This document shows, in pieces, positions 26,229 to 34,956 of a stretch of 64,000 nt of DNA (positions are counted from its first letter, which is position 1; every line of letters starts with the position of its first letter). The stretch spans positions 1 to 64,000 of the forward strand of contig CAZIKF010000008.1 in assembly GCA_964539825.1 (NCBI GenBank), read 5' to 3'. The notes beneath the pieces are model-generated. The model was not told where the DNA came from and made no database searches. It worked only from the letters and a program-made list of their open reading frames with translations. The translations under genes were made by a program, and so were the position numbers. This DNA is from CAZIKF01 sp964539825. Its GTDB lineage: Bacteria > Muiribacteriota > UBA6191.

Positions 26229-26308
26229 CTGTCATCCTCGTGCCCCGACACGGGGACCCAAGCTATCCCTTACTTGGATCTCCGGGTCAAGCCCGAAGAT
26301 GACGGAAG
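26229..26308. repeat. long hairpin repeat of the GTCATCCTCG type
   Basis: Arms of about 34 bases (26229-26262 and 26273-26308) pair imperfectly around a 10-base loop, with GTCATCC at one end and GATGACGG at the other. This is the style of the widespread GTCATTCC palindromic repeats. It lies between the pseudouridine synthase gene and the yraN-like gene and could also act on mRNA stability. Confidence 0.7.
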
Positions 26309-26366
26309 GTACTGTAGGGATAGAAACAATACAGATACCGACTGCCTTAACTTTATGACATTGCGA

Positions 26367-27068
26367 TCAAGTCGAGGGATTACTTGTGGTGTCGGAAAGC
26401 AGAACTTCTACTTCTTGCTGTGTCAAAGTACGATACTCGCCTTCATTGACATCCAATCTCAGGCTCCCGGTCCGTATTCGTATGAGTCTTTTGACCCTAT
26501 ATCCATGAGCCTCACACATTCTACGGATCTGGCGGTTTCTTCCCTCTTTGAGGACCATTCGAAATCCGCGCTTCCCGACAGGTCTTACCCGTGCGGGAAG
26601 GGTCACGCCATCCTCCAACTCAACACCCTTTGAGAGAGCCTGTAAAAACTTCTTGTCGACCTCTGAGTAAACCGTGACTTCGTACTCCTTTTCATGTTCA
26701 AAACGAGGATGGGTTAACTTCAGAGCCAGGTCTCCATCGCTGGTTAGCAGAAGCAGCCCCTCCGAATCTTTATCAAGCCTTCCAATTGGGAATAACCGCT
26801 GGGTGAAGGGTACGCAATCCAATAGGTTGGGCCTCTCCCTCTCAGAAGTGGTGCTGATCACTCCCCTGGGTTTATAGAAAAGAATGGTCTTCTTCGATTC
26901 TTGCAGACTGACTCTTTGACCTTCACAGATCACCACGTCCCCATCCGCTGTTGGGGTGGTGATCGTGGCTACCTCCCCATTCACGGAAACCAGCCCTTGT
27001 TCAATCAGGGTCTCTGCTTTTCTACGCGAACAAATACCGGCCTTCGCCAAAAATTTATTGAGTCTCAC
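26367..27068 (-). CDS. rRNA pseudouridine synthase, RsuA/RluB/RluE/RluF family
   Basis: The enzyme converts uridine to pseudouridine in rRNA. An S4 RNA-binding domain (about 1-55; 'MRLNKFLAKAGICSRRKAE') precedes the catalytic domain, with catalytic Asp in GRLDKDSEGLLLL near residue 98. The family end 'GRNRQIRRMCEAHGY' is present. RluB or RluF is the most likely identity; substrate position cannot be set from sequence. The ATG overlaps the stop of the preceding membrane-protein gene by 4 bases. Confidence 0.93.
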   Translation of the reverse strand: MRLNKFLAKAGICSRRKAETLIEQGLVSVNGEVATITTPTADGDVVICEGQRVSLQESKKTILFYKPRGVISTTSERERPNLLDCVPFTQRLFPIGRLDKDSEGLLLLTSDGDLALKLTHPRFEHEKEYEVTVYSEVDKKFLQALSKGVELEDGVTLPARVRPVGKRGFRMVLKEGRNRQIRRMCEAHGYRVKRLIRIRTGSLRLDVNEGEYRTLTQQEVEVLLSDTTSNPST

Positions 27069-28435
27069 TGCCTGGTAGAGAGCGGTTTATCTAAAGAAAA
27101 AAGAGAGCTCTTCTTGCCCCATTCAAAATTCTGGGCTGCTGAGAAAAGAAGTCCTTGCTCCCAATTTCCTTCCTCTCTCATGATCGCTTTGGAAAAAACT
27201 ATATTCCACAGCAGTTCATTGGATTCAAATCCAGCTATTTCCAGGACTACAAAATCATTGCTTATATGGCGTCTTATCTGGGGGGCTAGAAAATCTCCAG
27301 CAGAGATAAATTGGAGAATCCAGGGATCTTCTCCCAATCCTACACCGAACTGATAGGATATCTCCCCGTATCCCTCCGGGGGAGAAGTTCCCGCCTTATG
27401 GATCCATATTTCCAAATGGTCCTGGGATAGTGGGGCTCCCTTCAGGTTCTCCACCATTTTTTTCTCAATCATGACTTCAAGTACTCCTGAACCCTGGCAT
27501 CTTACCCATACACCCGGTCGTATAGCATGGGAAAATGGATCATAGATCTTGTTCTCCAACCTCAGGAATCCTGAGGGGATTTTCTCCCTTGGAGTCTCAT
27601 GGAGTTGGCCTGTTTTTTCGGATTGCCTGGTAGCCGATTGCAGACGATACTCCGGTTCTTCTTCCCCAATGATGACTGAAGCCAGATCGGGCTCCTCAGG
27701 TGTTGGAGCGCCCTTCAAAACCGAAGATTCTCCCGGACTTACCCCTTCTTGGCTTGCCCCTGCTTCCAAAACTTTATGATTAGCGGCCGACACTTTTCGA
27801 GAACCCGCTTTGTAGGCAAGGGCAACCTCCGGCGGCTCAATGTTCTCTTTGCCTTGAAAGGAGGCTATCGCCAGGGCGGTTCGAAGTTTTACCGCAGGTA
27901 GTGATTTTTCTGAGACTATGGCAATCTCGACTTCTGGAAGTACCACTTCCTGGCGTGGATGGGTATCGGATCGTTTCAATTTGCGAGTGGATGCCTTTGG
28001 TGTTTGCTCTCTCAAGGGGGCATTCTTATCTATTCCCCGGTGAACCTCTGCTCCCGATGCGGCATCACTACCGCTCTCCTGGAATAAGTCCGAGCGATTT
28101 AGCGCCTTTGGGTTCCACAGGAATCCTAGTTTCCTGGATGAATCAGTCGTAATTGAGTTGGGAAGCTCTGTTTTCTTGATCTGTGCTTTTCCCGGTTGTG
28201 TCTCTTCTTCCTCAATCACATTGATAGAGGATTTCTGAGCCTGTAATTCATGAAGTTCCACGGATGTGAGTCTCTTCCCATCCTGTTCTTCTTTCACCAA
28301 CCACCCTTCAGTCCAACTCATATCCGCCTTAGATTTCTGGAATTCAAAGAGTTCGGGAAGAATAGAATAGACAATCAATGCGATCACATTGAGAGCCAAA
28401 AGAACCAGGATGAGAGTCTTTAGAAGTTTAATCAT
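27065..28435 (-). CDS. single-pass membrane protein with a C-terminal beta-rich domain, unknown function
   Basis: From the ATG at 28435 the 456-residue protein has one membrane segment at about 5-27 (LLKTLILVLLALNVIALIVY) and a long polar region (about 40-290) rich in Glu, Ser and Lys. A beta-rich domain follows at about 300-440, with patterns such as 'DHLEIWIHK', 'ISYQFGVGLG' and 'FVVLEIAGF', faintly like family-9 carbohydrate-binding domains. The ATG overlaps the serS stop by 8 bases, so the earlier in-frame start at 28465 is unnecessary. I do not recognise the family. Confidence 0.6.
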   Translation of the reverse strand: MIKLLKTLILVLLALNVIALIVYSILPELFEFQKSKADMSWTEGWLVKEEQDGKRLTSVELHELQAQKSSINVIEEEETQPGKAQIKKTELPNSITTDSSRKLGFLWNPKALNRSDLFQESGSDAASGAEVHRGIDKNAPLREQTPKASTRKLKRSDTHPRQEVVLPEVEIAIVSEKSLPAVKLRTALAIASFQGKENIEPPEVALAYKAGSRKVSAANHKVLEAGASQEGVSPGESSVLKGAPTPEEPDLASVIIGEEEPEYRLQSATRQSEKTGQLHETPREKIPSGFLRLENKIYDPFSHAIRPGVWVRCQGSGVLEVMIEKKMVENLKGAPLSQDHLEIWIHKAGTSPPEGYGEISYQFGVGLGEDPWILQFISAGDFLAPQIRRHISNDFVVLEIAGFESNELLWNIVFSKAIMREEGNWEQGLLFSAAQNFEWGKKSSLFSLDKPLSTRQ

Positions 28436-29708
28436 GCTGCTTTGGGCGAATTTCCTCAATCCCATTCATATACTTCAGCAGTACTGGGGGAATCCTTACA
28501 CTTCCATCGGATTTTTGGTTGAGTTCTAGTAGAGGAATGAGAATCCTGGGTGAAGCAATCAAGGTATTGTTCAAGGTGTGACAAAAACTGGTAGAGCCGT
28601 CTTCAAGTTTATAGCGCATTTTCAAGCGCCTCGACTGAAAATCGTAAAACATAGAACAGGAATGTGTTTCACCAAAGGAATCGCGGGAGGGCATCCAACT
28701 ATTAATGTCATATTTCTTTACCTGCCCCTGGCCAAGATCACCGGAGCACACCGTAACCACCTGGTGTGGGATCTCAAGGGAATTTAGAAAATCTACGGCA
28801 TTTTGGAGAAGTTGATCCAGGGCTTGCTCAGATTTAGACTGATCATTCTCCAATATGTATACCTGTTCTACTTTTTGAAACTGATGGATACGATAAAGGC
28901 CCTGTGTATCTTTTCCATAGGTTCCCGCTTCTCTTCGAAAACAATTGGACCATGCCGCGTATTGAATTGGAAAATGGGAAGAATCAAGGATTTCATCATA
29001 ATGGTAGCTGGCCAGGGACACCTCTGAGGTACCCACAAGGTAAAGATCATCCTCGGCCATTTTGTAGGTCTGTTCTTCGCCGCCGGGGAAATATCCGGTC
29101 CCCATCATGGCATGTTCTTTCACCAAAACGGGTACCGTCATCGGACAGAAGCCTCGATCTGTCAGAAAATCCAGGGCATATCGTAAAACCGCCAACTCGA
29201 GCAGGGTTCCTTCGTTCTTTAAGTAGTAAAATCTAGAACCTGAAAGTTTCACACCTCGTTCAATGTCCATGATATCGAGGTTTGCACCTAACTCTACGTG
29301 TGAAAGAGGAGTGAAATCGAAGTTTGGGAGCTGACCGTTTTTAACCACTTCCACATTCTCAGTATCGTCCAACCCGATGGGCACACTGGGATGCATTGGG
29401 CTTGGAACTCTTAGCATTTCCCGCTCGAAAGACTCTTCTACTGTCCTCACTTCCTGCTCCAACTGTTTTACCCGGGCACTGGTTTCTTTCATTCTTACAA
29501 GGTGCTCTTCGCGATCGACACCCTGTAGATCCCTGATTTTCTTATTTCCAGATTTAAGATCATGGCGCAAAGAATCAAGGTTTTCTCTTAGCGAGCGACG
29601 CTGATCATCGAGGTCAAGCACATTCGATATAGAACATTTAATTTTTTTATTTTCCGCGGCCTCTTGATAGAGGGATGGATTTTCACGAATCTTGCGAATA
29701 TCAAGCAC
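28428..29708 (-). CDS. serS: seryl-tRNA synthetase
   Basis: This class II synthetase charges tRNA-Ser and tRNA-Sec. It has an N-terminal coiled-coil tRNA-binding arm (about 1-105), motif 1 in the 'LTDRGFCPMTVPVLV' region and motif 2 FRREAGTYGKDTQGLYR. Motif 3 comprises 'HTLNNTLIASPRILIPLLE'. The length of 426 is standard. It sits 21 bases after maiA and overlaps the next gene by 8 bases, so it is apparently read through from the homogentisate operon, an unusual linkage. Confidence 0.96.
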   Translation of the reverse strand: MLDIRKIRENPSLYQEAAENKKIKCSISNVLDLDDQRRSLRENLDSLRHDLKSGNKKIRDLQGVDREEHLVRMKETSARVKQLEQEVRTVEESFEREMLRVPSPMHPSVPIGLDDTENVEVVKNGQLPNFDFTPLSHVELGANLDIMDIERGVKLSGSRFYYLKNEGTLLELAVLRYALDFLTDRGFCPMTVPVLVKEHAMMGTGYFPGGEEQTYKMAEDDLYLVGTSEVSLASYHYDEILDSSHFPIQYAAWSNCFRREAGTYGKDTQGLYRIHQFQKVEQVYILENDQSKSEQALDQLLQNAVDFLNSLEIPHQVVTVCSGDLGQGQVKKYDINSWMPSRDSFGETHSCSMFYDFQSRRLKMRYKLEDGSTSFCHTLNNTLIASPRILIPLLELNQKSDGSVRIPPVLLKYMNGIEEIRPKQHD

Positions 29709-29729
29709 CTTTTTCTCCCTTGTTAACCC

Positions 29730-30359
29730 TTAATGGGATTGGTGATTCTCCGGTGCTGCCTTCTGGAAAGCTTCCAGCTCTTGAAGAAGACCACAAACTC
29801 TCAAAATAGAGGGGTATCGACCCATGGAGACTTCAAACCGCCGCGCATTATAAACCTGGGGAACCAGGCATAGATCTACTAAGCTTACCTGATCCGAAAA
29901 GCAGTACTTACCCGAAACTCTCTGAAGATGGGCCTCCAGGGCATCAAAGCCGGTGCCAATAAAATGTCTTATCCAATTGAGCTTCTGTTCCTCACTGACT
30001 CCAAGTTCACTTTTCAAATACTTTAGGACCCTCAGGTTTTGTACCGGCTGAATATCACAGGCAATTACCTGGGAAAGTGCGCGTACCATTGCCCGCTCCT
30101 GTAGATCAGCGGGGAGCAGAGGCGGACTAGGAAAGCGCTCCTCCAAATACTCCAAAATGGCCAGACTCTGAAAGAGCTTAAATTCCCCATCCACCAGGAA
30201 AGGGACCAGCCCCTGGGGATTTATGGTCCTGTACTCATTTCCGGTCTGTTCCCCTTCCAGCAGATTGACTTGAACAAAATCATGGGAAATCTGCTTGAGA
30301 TTCAGCGCGATACGAACCCGGTAGGAACAAGAACTTCGATGGTAAGTATAGAGATCCAC
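29730..30359 (-). CDS. maiA: maleylacetoacetate isomerase (zeta-class GST)
   Basis: The glutathione-dependent enzyme isomerises maleylacetoacetate to fumarylacetoacetate. The N-terminal thioredoxin-like fold carries the zeta-class active site motif SSCSYRVR at residues 9-16. The glutathione-contact region 'NPQGLVPFLVDGE' and the helix with 'QSLAILEYLEERFP' follow. I place the start at the GTG 30359, which has a good AAGGAG site 7 bases upstream and falls one base after the fahA stop. An ATG at 30452 would add 31 residues that read the fahA coding sequence in another frame. Confidence 0.92.
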   Translation of the reverse strand: MDLYTYHRSSCSYRVRIALNLKQISHDFVQVNLLEGEQTGNEYRTINPQGLVPFLVDGEFKLFQSLAILEYLEERFPSPPLLPADLQERAMVRALSQVIACDIQPVQNLRVLKYLKSELGVSEEQKLNWIRHFIGTGFDALEAHLQRVSGKYCFSDQVSLVDLCLVPQVYNARRFEVSMGRYPSILRVCGLLQELEAFQKAAPENHQSH

Positions 30360-30360
30360 T

Positions 30361-31350
30361 CTATTCTCCTTGAATGACAACTTTCTGATCAATGGCTCCA
30401 AATATGGATTGACCGGAATCATGGAGCATCTCAATTGAGACCCTGTCTCCATGTTTCATAAAGGAAGTCTTTATCTCACCCGATTCAATCTTTTCGAGCA
30501 TTCGTTTCTCCGCCAGACAGGAAGAGCCTCGTGATCGATCCAGGTTTGAAATTGTCCCGGAACCAACGATGGCACCCGCTCTTAAGTTTCTACTCTTTGC
30601 CGCATGGGAGACCAGGCGAGGAAAATCAAAGGTCATATCCACATGGCAATAGGGTTCACCGAAGAGCTTTTCGTTGAAGTGCGTCCTCAGGGGAAGATGA
30701 ACCTTGCTTCCGTCCCATGCCGAACCAAGTTCATCGGGTGTCACCGCCACCGGAGAAAAAGAACTTGCCGGTTTGCTCTGGAAAAACCCGAACCCCTTTG
30801 CAAGTTCGCCGGGAATTAGATTCCTCAGGCTTACGTCGTTCACCAACATTAGGAGAAGAATGTGCTCTCCTGAATTCTCCGCCGATGTCCCCATAGGCAC
30901 ATCGTCAGTGATTACAGTGACCTCCGCTTCAAAATCGATCCCCCACTCTTCGTTCAGACAAATGATGTCGTCCTTTGGACCTATGAAATCATCGGAACCA
31001 CCCTGGTACATGAGCGGATCTGTCCAGAAGTTCTCTGGCATGGTGGCACCGCGCGCTTTACGAACCAACTCAACATGATTCACGTAAGCGCTCCCATCCG
31101 CCCACTGGAAAGCCCTTGGAAGAGGAGATTCCAGTAAACCCGGGTCCAGGTTAATCGCTTCGCAGTCCAGAGCACCTTCATTGAGCTCAGTAGAAAGACT
31201 CTTCAGAGCGGCACTGCAATCTTTCCAGGAATCCAGGGCCTCTTGAAGTGTCTTTGCAATCCCCTCACAGGGCACATATTTTTTCAGTCCTCGATCCACC
31301 ACGATCAGGCGGCCATCCCTTGTTCCGTCTTTCAATGTCGCTAACTTCAT
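30361..31350 (-). CDS. fahA: fumarylacetoacetase / fumarylacetoacetate hydrolase
   Basis: The last enzyme of the pathway hydrolyses fumarylacetoacetate to fumarate and acetoacetate. The FAH fold shows metal-binding acids in 'WGIDFEAEVTVITDDVP' and a substrate-binding stretch 'GFGFFQSKPASSFSPVAV'. The late block 'GAIVGSGTISNLDRSRGSSC' follows. At 329 residues it is of the bacterial two-domain type, shorter than the animal enzyme. It lies 15 bases after hppD and just before maiA. Confidence 0.92.
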   Translation of the reverse strand: MKLATLKDGTRDGRLIVVDRGLKKYVPCEGIAKTLQEALDSWKDCSAALKSLSTELNEGALDCEAINLDPGLLESPLPRAFQWADGSAYVNHVELVRKARGATMPENFWTDPLMYQGGSDDFIGPKDDIICLNEEWGIDFEAEVTVITDDVPMGTSAENSGEHILLLMLVNDVSLRNLIPGELAKGFGFFQSKPASSFSPVAVTPDELGSAWDGSKVHLPLRTHFNEKLFGEPYCHVDMTFDFPRLVSHAAKSRNLRAGAIVGSGTISNLDRSRGSSCLAEKRMLEKIESGEIKTSFMKHGDRVSIEMLHDSGQSIFGAIDQKVVIQGE

Positions 31351-31365
31351 AATCGATCCTCTCTC

Positions 31366-32472
31366 TTAGACAAGATTGCCTCGCCTTTCCTGGTCCAGTT
31401 CAATTGCTTCAAACAAAGCCTGGAAATTACCCTGTCCAAATCCCTGGCTATTTCCATGTCTCTGGATAATTTCAAAGAAAAAAGTGGGACGATCCAGAAT
31501 GGGTTTGGTAAAAAGCTGTAATAAATAACCATCCCCTTCAAAATCCAGCAGGATACCCAATTCTTGAAGGTCATCTATGGATTCCTCAATGGGCAGGTTC
31601 CTGGAGCGTAGGGAATCATAGTAGGTATGGGGAACCTGCAAAAACTCTACGCCATTGGCACGCATAGCCCCTATGGTCTGGATGATATTCTCTGTGCGAA
31701 TTGCGATGTGTTGAATTCCTGATCCGCGATATTCCTTTATGAACTCCTCAATCTGTGACATTCGAATTCCTTCAAAAGGCTCATTGATCGGATTCTTAAT
31801 CAGGTTGTCTTTGGAGCGAACCACCTTGGACAGGAGGGCGGAATACTTGGTTGTGATATCGCCGGGTCCAAAATTCACAAAGGTTTCGAAATCCAGGACC
31901 CTGTTGAAATATTCTTCCCATCGATTCATTTCATTGGTACGAACATTTCCCACAATGTGATCAATATATAGCAGGTTCGGCTGTTCACAGGAGAGTTCCC
32001 ATCCAAATTTGGGAGTTTCGAAACCGGGGCGAAACACCCCGCCATATCCATCACGGTTGGTAAAAACCAGCTCTGTATCATCATAAAGACGAATAGCTGC
32101 TTCCTGGGTACTGCCTGCCTCATCCTCAAGCATTTCGGGCTTACGAATGGGGATCGCTCCATGGGAAACGGCATAACTGAAGGCTCGTGTGACATCGTCT
32201 ACTTCCAGGCAGAAACGTTTAACTCCATCGCCATGCCGAGAAACAAACTCCTGGATCTCAGAAGTTTCAGGTCCCAGGGCTGATGTGACCAGGAAAGACA
32301 GGTCTCCCTTCTTCATGTAAAAGGACATTCGATCACGATGGCCTGTTTCCGGTCCCAAATAACCCTTAATTTCAATCCCCAGGGTGCGCGAAAACCAATA
32401 GGCTGCCATCTTGGCTGAACCTACGTAAAACTCTACAAAATCATACTTGCGAATGCCTACGGTATTTGCCAT
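31366..32472 (-). CDS. hppD: 4-hydroxyphenylpyruvate dioxygenase
   Basis: The Fe(II) enzyme converts 4-hydroxyphenylpyruvate and O2 to homogentisate. Iron ligands are His172 (IDHIVGNV), His255 (GIQHIAIR) and Glu334 (FFFEIIQRHG). The product-shaping C-terminal helix after 'GFGQGNFQALFEAIE' is present. The length of 368 is typical. It lies 10 bases after hmgA. Its need for O2 indicates aerobic growth. Confidence 0.95.
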   Translation of the reverse strand: MANTVGIRKYDFVEFYVGSAKMAAYWFSRTLGIEIKGYLGPETGHRDRMSFYMKKGDLSFLVTSALGPETSEIQEFVSRHGDGVKRFCLEVDDVTRAFSYAVSHGAIPIRKPEMLEDEAGSTQEAAIRLYDDTELVFTNRDGYGGVFRPGFETPKFGWELSCEQPNLLYIDHIVGNVRTNEMNRWEEYFNRVLDFETFVNFGPGDITTKYSALLSKVVRSKDNLIKNPINEPFEGIRMSQIEEFIKEYRGSGIQHIAIRTENIIQTIGAMRANGVEFLQVPHTYYDSLRSRNLPIEESIDDLQELGILLDFEGDGYLLQLFTKPILDRPTFFFEIIQRHGNSQGFGQGNFQALFEAIELDQERRGNLV

Positions 32473-32482
32473 GAAGTTCTCC

Positions 32483-33634
32483 TCAGTTCTTGTCTAGCCA
32501 TGATTCCACATAATCCGCCTGTGCCACACTCTCAGCCCTTTGAGTAACCATCAGCGGCTGAAATGTATCAATCATTACGGCCAGTTCGCTGGTGGCTTTC
32601 TTGCCCACACTTTCTTCAGTTTTTCCCGGCTGAGGACCATGAGGAAGACCCGCCGGATGCAGGGTAATACTGCCCTTTTCCACTCCCCTGCGGCTCATAA
32701 AGTTTCCTTCCACATAGTAGATGACTTCATCACTATCGATGTTGGAATGAAAGTAGGGGGCAGGGATTGCTTCAGGATGAAAATCAAAAAGCCTGGGAAC
32801 GAAGTTGCAAACAACGAAGTGTGTGGATTCGAACATCTGGTGAACCGGTGGAGGCATATGCAGCCTTCCTACTATAGGCTCAAAGTCATGAATACTGATG
32901 GCAAACGGATATAAACATCCGTCCCAACCCACAGTATCAAAGGGATGATGTGCGAGAATCTGCTCAAAATAAGCACCGTTGCGATGCACCAGAACCTTAA
33001 AGGACCCTTCTTCCACCCGGGGTATGAGTTCGTCAGGAACACGGATATCGCGCTCACATACCGGGGAGTGTTCCAGAAATTGTCCCATGGAATTTAAATA
33101 ACGGGATGGAAATCTCATGGGTTCGAGGGATTGAACCAGCAGATAACGGGCCAGGGACTCAAACCTCCAGTGGTAGGTGATTCCCTTGGGAATGGAAACA
33201 TAATCCCCTGGAACAAACTTCAAATTGCCAAATTCACTCTCCAGAATCCCTCGCCCTTCTTCAATAAAATAGAGTTCATGGTGGGAAGCATTTCGAAATA
33301 GAGAATTCGGCGGCAAGGTAGAGACCGAGACAGATACCTGGGAATTTGACAGCAAAGCCGCCCTGGCATGAATCAGCGATTCATCGGCGGGAAGCTGGGC
33401 TGTTTTGAAATGCTGACAGGCAATAGTCTTGGACTCAGATTCTTCTGGAAGAGGCTCTGTCCGAACCACCTCCATTCGTAAAGTCGCCGTGGGAAGCCGG
33501 TGTTTATATAACAGGGAGGAAATTCCTGAAAACCCGGCAAGACCCATGAGTTGCTCCCTGAAGAGTTCACCATTATCCCGTCGAAAAATCGTGTGCCTTT
33601 TTCGCGGCAAATCGCCAAGTTTGTGATAGTACAT
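32483..33634 (-). CDS. hmgA: homogentisate 1,2-dioxygenase, short form
   Basis: This iron dioxygenase opens the homogentisate ring to maleylacetoacetate. The cupin strands include 'NASHHELYFIEEGRGILES' and 'VPGDYVSIPKGITYHWR'. The active-site part has YFHSNIDSDEVIYYV and HPAGLPHGPQPG, supplying His and Glu ligands. At 383 residues it is shorter than the roughly 430-residue proteobacterial and animal enzymes and resembles a compact bacterial subgroup. A GGAGG site 5 bases before the ATG and a promoter at 33663-33691 mark it as the first gene of the operon. Confidence 0.93.
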   Translation of the reverse strand: MYYHKLGDLPRKRHTIFRRDNGELFREQLMGLAGFSGISSLLYKHRLPTATLRMEVVRTEPLPEESESKTIACQHFKTAQLPADESLIHARAALLSNSQVSVSVSTLPPNSLFRNASHHELYFIEEGRGILESEFGNLKFVPGDYVSIPKGITYHWRFESLARYLLVQSLEPMRFPSRYLNSMGQFLEHSPVCERDIRVPDELIPRVEEGSFKVLVHRNGAYFEQILAHHPFDTVGWDGCLYPFAISIHDFEPIVGRLHMPPPVHQMFESTHFVVCNFVPRLFDFHPEAIPAPYFHSNIDSDEVIYYVEGNFMSRRGVEKGSITLHPAGLPHGPQPGKTEESVGKKATSELAVMIDTFQPLMVTQRAESVAQADYVESWLDKN

Positions 33635-33662
33635 GGAAGCCTCCGAAGCCTACTCACAACGG

Positions 33663-33691
33663 GTTATACTAGAAAACTATGGGAAAGTCTA
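33663..33691 (-). promoter_or_regulatory. sigma-70-like promoter of the hmgA-hppD-fahA-maiA operon
   Basis: On the minus strand, TAGACT (33691-33686) and TATAAC (33668-33663) are separated by exactly 17 bases, matching the consensus at 4 and 5 of 6 positions. The predicted leader is about 22 bases and includes the GGAGG site. No obvious operator palindrome overlaps it. Confidence 0.5.
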
Positions 33692-33710
33692 GTTTGATTC
33701 CGAGGCTGAC

Positions 33711-34940
33711 TTATCGCTCTTCTTGCAGATTCTCAAATGTTGGCTTGGATTCTGCATCGGAGGGTGCCTGGGGAACTGGCTTCTTGAGTCTTGGACTGGA
33801 CCCGGGTGGAACAGGTACTGAAGCTGGCATGGGAGTGGAATCAGAAGACACCCATGAAGGTGCTTCCATATCCCAGTATTTAAAATCATTCTCACTGAGC
33901 GGCTCCACTCGGCTGATCATGATTTCTTTTCCTGCTGAGTTGACCCGAACGGATTGACCCTGTTCCAGGATAACTTCACGGTTCGTATAGGGAATCCCGT
34001 CCCTGAGGGGTGAAACCGCCACGGAAGATTCAAAGACACGAACTTTTGAGTCTACATTTAGAGTTGCTTCAAAACTGCCTGCTTCATGTAGAGTCTGTAA
34101 GGAGAACTCCTGAAAATAAGCTTCCGGAGACAGTCCCTTTAGTAGGTTTTTCCTGGTTATTTCCTTTAGAAAATCTTCATAGGATCTCTGGTGAGAACGA
34201 ACGGAAATATCATAAATAGTTCCGCGAACAGAAGCGACGAGGTTAGGGGTCCAGGCTTCAAAGATGCGGCCCTTCTTCATAACTCTCACCCAGGAATCTC
34301 CTTGAAACACTCGTATCCCATTAGACTGAACCTGAACGAGGGTATTAGAACTCAGTTTTAGCTTTGTTTCATCCGCGTAACTCAGGTGAACTTTGGAGTT
34401 AGCAAGAGTCCTGATCTTGTCACCAAAACGTAATACCATTTGATCAGAAACATTTCTCCATACAATTTCTTCACTGCTCAATACTTGTACCGTTCCATGT
34501 GCCTGCACCAGGAGAAAATCCGCGGAACCCGTTGATTTTTGGGTTTTAATTACAGTATTGACCTGCTCCTGAATGGTGGGCCTATTGGCAAGCTGGGGAG
34601 ATTGATTCGGAACCTGAGTTTCGGAGAAGTGAAAAAAGATGGCCGCTATAGAAGCTACCATAGCCAGTCCAAATGAGAATCCCAGGACTGGACGTGCCTC
34701 TGGCTTCTGAGAGTAGGAGGGCAGTGCCCGAATTCGGGCCATAACTCTTTCGGTAAATCCTTCGGGAACATCTAGTTGCTCAAGATGCGGAAAAAGTTCC
34801 TTTATCTGTCTGAAGGTTTGAGCGGACTTACGGCAATTCCGGCAGGAATCAAGATGCTTGACCAACTCCTGACGCTCAGCTGGCGAGAGGAGATTATCCA
34901 TTTCAGCATTCAAGGTTTCCTCAAATGTCTCGCAATCCAT
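33711..34940 (-). CDS. anti-sigma factor with zinc finger and FecR domain
   Basis: The 409-residue membrane protein starts with a zf-HC2 anti-sigma domain (Cys3, His29, Cys33 and Cys36; HLDSCRNC), which would hold the ECF sigma factor encoded just upstream. One membrane segment lies at about 83-104. The outer part carries a FecR-type beta domain at about 150-260 ('GDKIRTLANSKVHLSYAD', 'TPNLVASVRGTIYDISV'), then a Pro-rich tail. FecR regions usually sense periplasmic or surface signals. No TonB receptor gene follows, so the signal is unknown. Confidence 0.88.
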   Translation of the reverse strand: MDCETFEETLNAEMDNLLSPAERQELVKHLDSCRNCRKSAQTFRQIKELFPHLEQLDVPEGFTERVMARIRALPSYSQKPEARPVLGFSFGLAMVASIAAIFFHFSETQVPNQSPQLANRPTIQEQVNTVIKTQKSTGSADFLLVQAHGTVQVLSSEEIVWRNVSDQMVLRFGDKIRTLANSKVHLSYADETKLKLSSNTLVQVQSNGIRVFQGDSWVRVMKKGRIFEAWTPNLVASVRGTIYDISVRSHQRSYEDFLKEITRKNLLKGLSPEAYFQEFSLQTLHEAGSFEATLNVDSKVRVFESSVAVSPLRDGIPYTNREVILEQGQSVRVNSAGKEIMISRVEPLSENDFKYWDMEAPSWVSSDSTPMPASVPVPPGSSPRLKKPVPQAPSDAESKPTFENLQEER

Positions 34941-34956
34941 ACCAAAAGCTCCCTGT

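Noticed and set aside
28436..29708. T-box or other riboswitch near serS or metG
   Set aside because: Both genes lie inside operons with no leader space, and no T-box core sequence was seen.
30360..30452. ATG start at 30452 for maiA
   Set aside because: The added residues only read the fahA sequence in another frame, and the GTG at 30359 has a good ribosome binding site.
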